Shown here piece after piece: positions 6,992 to 10,969 of a DNA stretch of 10,969 nt (position 1 is its first letter; each line of letters begins with the position of its first letter). A model generated the notes under the pieces. The model had not been told where the DNA came from and did not search any database. It saw only the letters and a list, made by a program, of their open reading frames with translations. The position numbers were made by a program, and so were the translations under genes. The stretch comes from Planctomycetaceae bacterium (GTDB lineage Bacteria > Planctomycetota > Planctomycetia > Pirellulales > Thermoguttaceae), in the NCBI GenBank assembly GCA_031283515.1, contig JAITBS010000143.1:1-10969 (forward strand). The letters are read 5' to 3'.

Positions 6992-8309
6992 ATGAAAAAC
7001 TTTGTAAAAAATCTCCTGATTTTATTGGAAAAACCCCTATTAAATTTGGCGAAATATCCAATGTTAAAATGGATAATCCAGGAAAAGCAGGGGGGGGGGG
7101 GCACTCTGTAGTAAGAAGTGGTCGCATTCTAAACGATATTCGACAAACTTTTTAACTCTTCTCCGCTCTTCACCGTTCGGCTTTACATTGGTCGAACTTC
7201 TTGTGGTTATTGCGATTATCGGTGTGTTAATTGCGTTACTGTTACCGGCAATTCAGGCAGCACGAGAAGCCGCAAGACGTTCACAATGTAACAATAACGT
7301 CAAGCAACTTGCTCTGGCGTTACACAATTACCATGACATTAAAGACGGTTTTCCCGCTTCTGCGAACTGGATCGTTTTCAATGTCAAAAATAACGGAGGT
7401 AAATGGAGTTACGCTGAATACAGCGGTTTCCTTTTCCTTTGGTCCTTTATGGAACAACAACAGCGTTACGACTTGGTTATCAACACCCAAGCCTGCAGCG
7501 CAACAACCGATTGGACATATTCGCCGTTACCTTGGACCGATGCGAGGGTTCACGGTGGTTCCGATTCTGGTGATCTGTCAACAGCAGTTGGTTATCCTTT
7601 AAGAGGTACGATTGCAACGATGAGGTGTCCTTCCGACGCTTCTTCTAGTGTCGGTGAAACAGAAGCAACTAAAATTTCTTATTGTCTCTCAAATGGAGAT
7701 GCAAGTAATAACGATGTTGTTAACCGTTCACGTGGTTTGTTTCGAAAAAACGTGTTCCAATCAATGGCTTCCTGTACTGATGGTACGAGTAATACTATCG
7801 CTTTTTCTGAAGCGGTTGTCGGTTATAATTCACAGGCTTATGTCAAGGGTAATGTTCGAGGCAGTATTTCCAATCTTGGAACAAACCCGCAGAATGCGTG
7901 TTCGGTTTCAACGGTTGTTAGCGCAACGGATAAATCCATTTATACCGGTACAGTCGGAACAGATATTTCCAATAATGCTCGTGGACTAAAGATTGCTGAC
8001 GCACGAAGTTTCATGGGAAATTTCCATACCATTTTACCGCCCAATTCACCTTCATGCCGTGAAACCGCTCCCAGTACTTCCCAAGATGGTTATTCTCAAA
8101 ACGCTGTTTACAGTGCTTCGAGTAATCACCCTGGTGGTGTTACGGTTGGTCTAACAGATGGTTCAGCCCGATTTGTTTCCGATACGGTCAATTGCCTAAC
8201 AAATGGAGTTACATTTCCGTTGACATCTTCAACGATTAATGGAACAAGTCCTTACGGAGTTTGGGGGGCAATGGGAACACCAAGCGGTAATGAATCCACT
8301 TCATTCTAA
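6992..8309 (+). CDS. DUF1559 prepilin-like protein, frame broken at a 12-G tract
   Basis: This is a type II/IV pseudopilin-like surface protein of the DUF1559 family, greatly expanded in Planctomycetota. The downstream frame carries the prepilin signal SPFG-FTLVELLVVIAIIGVL, with cleavage expected after Gly and Glu at +5. It continues with QAAREAARRSQC, a GTSNTIAFSEAV segment, and the H-X9-DG motif NHPGGVTVGLTDGS near the C-terminus. That frame has no ATG, GTG or TTG between an in-frame stop at 7074 and the TTG at 7188, which encodes Leu inside the signal. The ATG at 6992, with promoter and Shine-Dalgarno, reads MKNFVKNLLILLEKP and enters the G tract in another frame, stopping at 7111. Removing one G joins them into a 438-residue protein with a 63-residue leader. 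It is either phase-variable and OFF, or a sequencing error. The partners of DUF1559 proteins are not known. Confidence 0.8.
7090..7101 (+). repeat. Poly-G tract (12 G) inside the DUF1559 coding region
   Basis: Twelve consecutive Gs lie in an AT-rich region, between the start at 6992 and the prepilin signal at about 7176. Counting from ATG 6992: 11 or 14 Gs keep the full DUF1559 frame open; 12 Gs (as here) end at TAG 7109-7111 after 39 codons; 13 Gs end at TAA 7153-7155 after GGGGHSVVRSGRILNDIRQTF-like sequence. Long G or C tracts in 5' coding regions are classic slipped-strand phase-variation sites. They are also error-prone in sequencing. Confidence 0.9.
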
Positions 8310-8437
8310 CAAATACCGTATAAATATTGTAACTGTCCATGTTATTGACGACATACTTTGATTGTGTACTTTTTTATGTTATCAATACGATTCAAATAAA
8401 AATTCCAGCAATATTTTAGCGGAATTGTTTTGAAAAT

Positions 8438-8503
8438 ACGAAACAAAGAAAATAAACGAAAAGTTTTTGTTTCAACTCTTTTCGTATGTTTTGTTTGTTT
8501 CGT
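8438..8503. repeat. Long imperfect hairpin, 26-bp arms
   Basis: Arms 8438-8463 and 8478-8503 are inverted repeats matching at 23 of 26 positions, with a 14-base loop. Both arms begin or end with ACGAAAC and ACGAAAAG. It lies between the convergent DUF1559 and dapL genes, in the 312-base gene-free stretch 8310-8621. The right arm belongs to the repeat shared with 5429-5513. There is no clean T tract on either side, so a simple intrinsic terminator is doubtful. Confidence 0.65.
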
Positions 8504-8526
8504 GTTCTCAAAAAATAATCTCTAAA

Positions 8527-8590
8527 AATCTGCGAACATCAGCGTAATCAGCGGACAAAAAATCTGCGAATATCAGCGTAATCTGCGGAC
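8527..8590. repeat. Tandem 30-bp repeat of the TCTGCGGAC family
   Basis: Two 30-base units (8527-8556 and 8561-8590) match at 28 of 30 positions and are spaced by 34 bases. Each contains ATCAGCGTAATC and ends in GCGGAC. The same unit occurs inverted at about 5430-5459, and a shortened one lies at 5576-5598. I know similar TCTGCGTAATCTGCGGA-type repeats as dispersed intergenic sequences in several bacterial genomes. Their role is unclear. Confidence 0.75.
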
Positions 8591-8597
8591 TCTTGAT

Positions 8598-8620
8598 ACA
8601 ATAAACGGTTTATTTATTGT
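8598..8620. terminator. Possible weak bidirectional terminator
   Basis: ACAATAAA (8598-8605) and TTTATTGT (8613-8620) form an 8-bp AT-rich stem with a 7-base loop directly after the dapL stop. On the plus strand it is followed by TTTAAAA. The stem is too AT-rich to be sure. Confidence 0.3.
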
Positions 8621-8621
8621 T

Positions 8622-9854
8622 TTAAAATTCAAAGGCGATTTGTCCGAGTCGTTCGGAAAGTTGAAACATGAGTTCGTCTTCGGCGGGTTCATCCGGAGCA
8701 ACATAAGTTACGGAAAACCGCAAAAACGGACCGGCATTATCCCAAGGAACAGTACAAATCGAATGTTCACGAATTAAATATTGACAGGCTTCTTCGGCAT
8801 TAGCAAATTTTACACCATTAACAACTCCTTTAGGCGATTTAACGTACAGAAAATAAGTTCCGCCGGGGACTTCACACTCAAAACCGAAAGGTCGAAGTGT
8901 TGCGACTAGTTTTTCCAGTCTCCGATAATATTTTCGGTTGACTTCTTTTGGAGTTTCGGGATCATCCAAAGCCGCAATTGCCGATTTTTGAATAGCAAGA
9001 AACTGCCCGCTATCGTAGTTATCTTTTACATCGGCAAACGCATGAACAATCCGTTCGTTACCGCAAACCCATCCCATACGCCAGCCAATCATATTCCAAC
9101 CCTTCGACAATGAATGGACTTCGACTCCCACATCGCGTGCGCCGGAAACCTGCAAAAAACTGAGCGGTGCATCACGGAATGTCAACATGATATGAGCGGC
9201 ATCTTGCACAACAACAAATTTATATTTTTTAGCCAGTTCGATTACTGTTTCATAAAATTCAACAGTGGCGATTTGTCCGGTGGGACTATTGGGATAATTT
9301 AGTACGAGAAGTTTGGTTTTATTCAAAATATCTTCTGGAACGGATTTGAAATCGGGAAAGAATTGATTTTCCTCAATAAGCGGCAGATGATAAACGGAAC
9401 CGCCGCAATATTGGGTATGTGTTCCGGCGACCGGATAACCGGGAACAGTCAATAACGTTACATCGCCCGGATTGATGAAAAGATACGGCAACATTGCCAA
9501 TGCCGGTTTTGAACCGATGGCATGATTGATTTCTGTAACCGGATCAAGCCTGACATGAAAATTCCGTTCCATAAATCCGGCAACTGCTTCCTTAAATTCA
9601 AAACAACCGTTATCGGCATACCCGCGATTTTCCGGTTGATTGATTTCATGAGCCATGATTTTACGGACATTTTCATCTGCCATTGCGTCATTTTCGCCAA
9701 TACCAAAATCAATAAGCGGACGATCAGGAAAATCCTTAATAGCTTGCCGTTTGGCTCGTTTAATTTTTTCAAACTTATAGATTTCGTTTGATTTGCCGTA
9801 ATTCGAACCGCCGATCCGATCCGCGAATAATTCCTGAAAATAATAATCTGTCAT
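8622..9854 (-). CDS. dapL: LL-diaminopimelate aminotransferase (DapL)
   Basis: DapL is a PLP-dependent class I/II aminotransferase. It converts tetrahydrodipicolinate directly to LL-2,6-diaminopimelate with glutamate as amino donor, feeding lysine and cell-wall synthesis in the cytoplasm. The 410-residue chain starts FQELFADRIGGSNYGKSNEIYKF, typical of the family. It carries NYPNSPTG (186-193), the PLP-pyridine Asp D218 in VVQDAAH, and the Schiff-base lysine K251 in HSLSKGWNMIGWRMGW. GPFLRFSVTYV near the C-terminus supplies the carboxylate-binding Arg. The frame opens to 9905, but the ATG at 9854 gives the normal family N-terminus; no Shine-Dalgarno is evident. DapL is the known lysine route of Planctomycetota and Chlamydiae. 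The gene stands alone with its own promoter. A related aminotransferase of other specificity is possible but less likely. Confidence 0.88.
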   Translation of the reverse strand: MTDYYFQELFADRIGGSNYGKSNEIYKFEKIKRAKRQAIKDFPDRPLIDFGIGENDAMADENVRKIMAHEINQPENRGYADNGCFEFKEAVAGFMERNFHVRLDPVTEINHAIGSKPALAMLPYLFINPGDVTLLTVPGYPVAGTHTQYCGGSVYHLPLIEENQFFPDFKSVPEDILNKTKLLVLNYPNSPTGQIATVEFYETVIELAKKYKFVVVQDAAHIMLTFRDAPLSFLQVSGARDVGVEVHSLSKGWNMIGWRMGWVCGNERIVHAFADVKDNYDSGQFLAIQKSAIAALDDPETPKEVNRKYYRRLEKLVATLRPFGFECEVPGGTYFLYVKSPKGVVNGVKFANAEEACQYLIREHSICTVPWDNAGPFLRFSVTYVAPDEPAEDELMFQLSERLGQIAFEF

Positions 9855-10233
9855 AATAATTAAAAGGATTGTATGTTGATATTGTAACCGGTAAATACGA
9901 ACCACATTGGAGTATTATTTTCAATTTATTATAAAAGTCTACAGTATTTTTACAAGATACCTCTATCAAAAATGTTTTAGAACAATTGAGGATTTCAAAA
10001 AATTGTGTAACTGTCTATTTTATCCGCCGTTGAAATCTTACCGGAAATTTAAAAATACCGCATACAAACTATCCGTAAATAATTTGTACACAGTATTATT
10101 TTTCGTCGCGAATAATTACTCACAACGATCAATGACGAAAATTTTCAACGAAAATCTCAACAAAAATTCTGTAAATTAGATTTACTGTAAAAAGTAAAGA
10201 TAAAATGACAGAAAGTGAGTATTTACTGTAACT
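9855..10233. other. AT-rich intergenic region upstream of dapL
   Basis: These 379 bases hold a probable dapL promoter and little else. A 90-codon plus-strand frame (9907-10179) rich in Phe, Tyr, Asn and Lys is not supported as a gene. TTTACTGTAA-like 9-mers occur twice (about 10180 and 10223). No riboswitch or RNA gene is recognised. Confidence 0.5.
9928..9955 (-). promoter_or_regulatory. Candidate dapL promoter
   Basis: On the minus strand, TTGTAA (9950-9955) and a perfect TATAAT (9928-9933) are 16 bases apart. Transcription would start near 9921, about 67 bases before the ATG at 9854. In such AT-rich DNA a chance match is possible. Confidence 0.45.
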
Positions 10234-10578
10234 TCATTTGGGCGGTTTCTTTCCGTATTGAGCTTCGTACTGAGCAACGAATTTTTCTTTACGGCTTGGA
10301 TCGCAGAGGAAACATTGCGATTCCGCGCGATTATGTTCCTTACACCAGTCGCCGTTTTTTTGGAATTCAGCAGCGACTTTGCTGTTGCAAAGCGAGCAAA
10401 CCTTTTCCGGTAATTCATGCTCAACACACCAACCGTCAACCTCATGATCAGTACCATGTGAAGTTGAAACTTCGGTATGTGAATGAGCGTCAGTTTCAGA
10501 CGTTTTTTCCGCTGCTTTGTTACAGCCAAAAAACATCAAACCAAAACCCAATATCACAACCAACGTCATCTTTCTCAT
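10234..10578 (-). CDS. Small Cys/His-rich lipoprotein with duplicated metal-binding motif
   Basis: This 114-residue lipoprotein has a signal of MRKMTLVVILGFGLMFFGC with lipid-accepting C19. A His/Asp-rich linker follows (DAHSHTEVSTSHGTDH, 30-45). Two copies of a Cys/His motif come next: GWCVEHELPEKVCSLC (49-64) and DWCKEHNRAESQCFLC (77-92), consensus WCxEHxxxExxCxxC. The tail is charged. Similar WCxEHGxPExxCxxC units occur in periplasmic adaptor proteins of heavy-metal RND pumps, so binding of Cu, Zn, Cd or another soft metal in the periplasm is likely. The gene lies 194 bases downstream of a CusA/CzcA-type pump on the same strand, which supports a metal-resistance role. A consensus Shine-Dalgarno fixes the start. 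Which metal it binds cannot be told. Confidence 0.8.
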   Translation of the reverse strand: MRKMTLVVILGFGLMFFGCNKAAEKTSETDAHSHTEVSTSHGTDHEVDGWCVEHELPEKVCSLCNSKVAAEFQKNGDWCKEHNRAESQCFLCDPSRKEKFVAQYEAQYGKKPPK

Positions 10579-10582
10579 CTTA

Positions 10583-10590
10583 ACCTCCTA
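10583..10590 (-). promoter_or_regulatory. Consensus ribosome binding site of the metal-binding lipoprotein
   Basis: TAGGAGGT on the minus strand, 4 bases before the ATG at 10578, is the strongest Shine-Dalgarno in the window. Most other genes here have weak sites or none. The spacer 10591-10772 up to the pump gene holds only a weak 5-bp hairpin (CTCGT/ACGAG, 10685-10699) and no clear promoter. Confidence 0.7.
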
Positions 10591-10772
10591 AATTTTGCCC
10601 CGAAAGGCTCTCGTTAAAATAAAAGGTAATATCTCAATTAATCGTTGCGATAAATTGTCCAACAATCCAACGCCCCAATCAAACCTCGTAACTCACGAGA
10701 TTAGACAATATTGCCTTTGTTCCAAATTTAATCATTTTTGTTTGTCAATTTATAACCGTCTATTTTTTTAGT

Positions 10773-10969
10773 TTATTTCTTTGAATTAAAAACCATGTAG
10801 AGAACTCTTAGAACTAATAACGACATTATCATTGCGCCGATTACTCCTCCGATTACAACTGTTGCTAGCGGACGTTGAACCTCTGCGCCTACGCCGGTGC
10901 TGAATGCCATCGGTAAAAATCCAAGACTCGCTACCAATGTTGTCATCAATACAGGTCGTAATCTCGTTA
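10773..10969 (-). CDS. RND heavy-metal efflux pump, CusA/CzcA family, C-terminal part
   Basis: Only the last 64 residues lie in the window; the 5' part continues beyond the right edge. The sequence TRLRPVLMTTLVASLGFLPM, then STGVGAEVQRPLATVVIGG and a final hydrophobic helix MIMSLLVLRVLYMVF, is the classic end of a CusA/CzcA inner-membrane proton-driven metal exporter (transmembrane helices 11-12). Such pumps form a tripartite complex with an adaptor (CusB/CzcB) and an outer-membrane channel; those partners would lie off the edge. Odd point: the usual LVLPVLY near the end reads LVLRVLY here, replacing the helix-breaking Pro by Arg. The metal cannot be told from this fragment. Stop codon TAA at 10773-10775. 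Confidence 0.88.
   Translation of the reverse strand, partial: TRLRPVLMTTLVASLGFLPMAFSTGVGAEVQRPLATVVIGGVIGAMIMSLLVLRVLYMVFNSKK

Noticed and set aside
6829..7155. 108-codon frame starting at TTG after AGGAAGG
   Set aside because: It contains the strong promoter and the leader of the DUF1559 gene and ends in the out-of-frame part of the G tract. The upstream AGGAAGG is probably coincidental.
7188..7190. TTG as the true start of the DUF1559 protein
   Set aside because: This codon is the Leu of the FTLVELL prepilin signal. Starting there would remove the cleavage site, and there is no ribosome binding site.
8527..8590. CRISPR array from the tandem 30-base units
   Set aside because: Only two units with a 4-base gap; no spacers and no cas genes.
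9907..10179. 90-codon plus-strand frame upstream of dapL
   Set aside because: Low-complexity Asn/Lys/Phe/Tyr composition, no ribosome site, and it overlaps the likely dapL promoter on the other strand.

Overview
This window looks like chromosomal DNA from a low-GC, AT-rich member of the Planctomycetota, probably an uncultured lineage. The main evidence is a DUF1559 prepilin-like protein with a TLVELLVVIAIIGVLIALLLP start and an H-X9-DG end. Supporting evidence is a DapL-type LL-diaminopimelate aminotransferase, a secreted squalene-cyclase-like repeat protein and several orphan secreted proteins of planctomycete style. The phylum is inferred from protein style only. No rRNA, tRNA, CRISPR array or transposase gene is visible.

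Layout. Bases 26-1170 hold a repeat and a secreted transglutaminase-like protein (minus strand). A divergent promoter region follows, then a two-gene operon (1414-3236, plus) of an AAA/ABC-type ATPase overlapping by 4 bp a DUF4276 TOPRIM-like protein; this pair resembles known ATPase-nuclease defence modules. Bases 3237-3690 are non-coding and full of palindromes and repeats. Two planctomycete-style orphan genes follow on the plus strand: a lipoprotein (3691-4425) and a single-pass membrane protein (4827-5405). They face a minus-strand secreted toroid-repeat protein (5623-6651) across a repeat-filled intergenic region. Bases 6652-6991 hold promoters for the toroid protein and for the DUF1559 gene. 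A second repeat-rich intergenic region (8310-8621) separates DUF1559 from dapL (8622-9854, minus). The right end is a minus-strand metal-efflux locus: the C-terminus of a CusA/CzcA-type RND pump (10773 to the edge) followed by a small Cys/His-rich lipoprotein (10234-10578).

The most interesting point is the DUF1559 gene. A near-consensus sigma-70 promoter (6863-6891), a Shine-Dalgarno sequence (6979-6983) and an ATG (6992) lead into a 12-G tract (7090-7101). With 12 Gs the reading frame closes at 7111. With 11 or 14 Gs it runs unbroken through the prepilin signal to 8309. The gene is therefore either phase-variable by slipped-strand mispairing and caught in an OFF state, or it carries a homopolymer sequencing error. 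The second point is the ATPase/DUF4276 pair, lying between inverted copies of a 29-bp repeat. The third is the set of dispersed palindromic elements in the intergenic regions.
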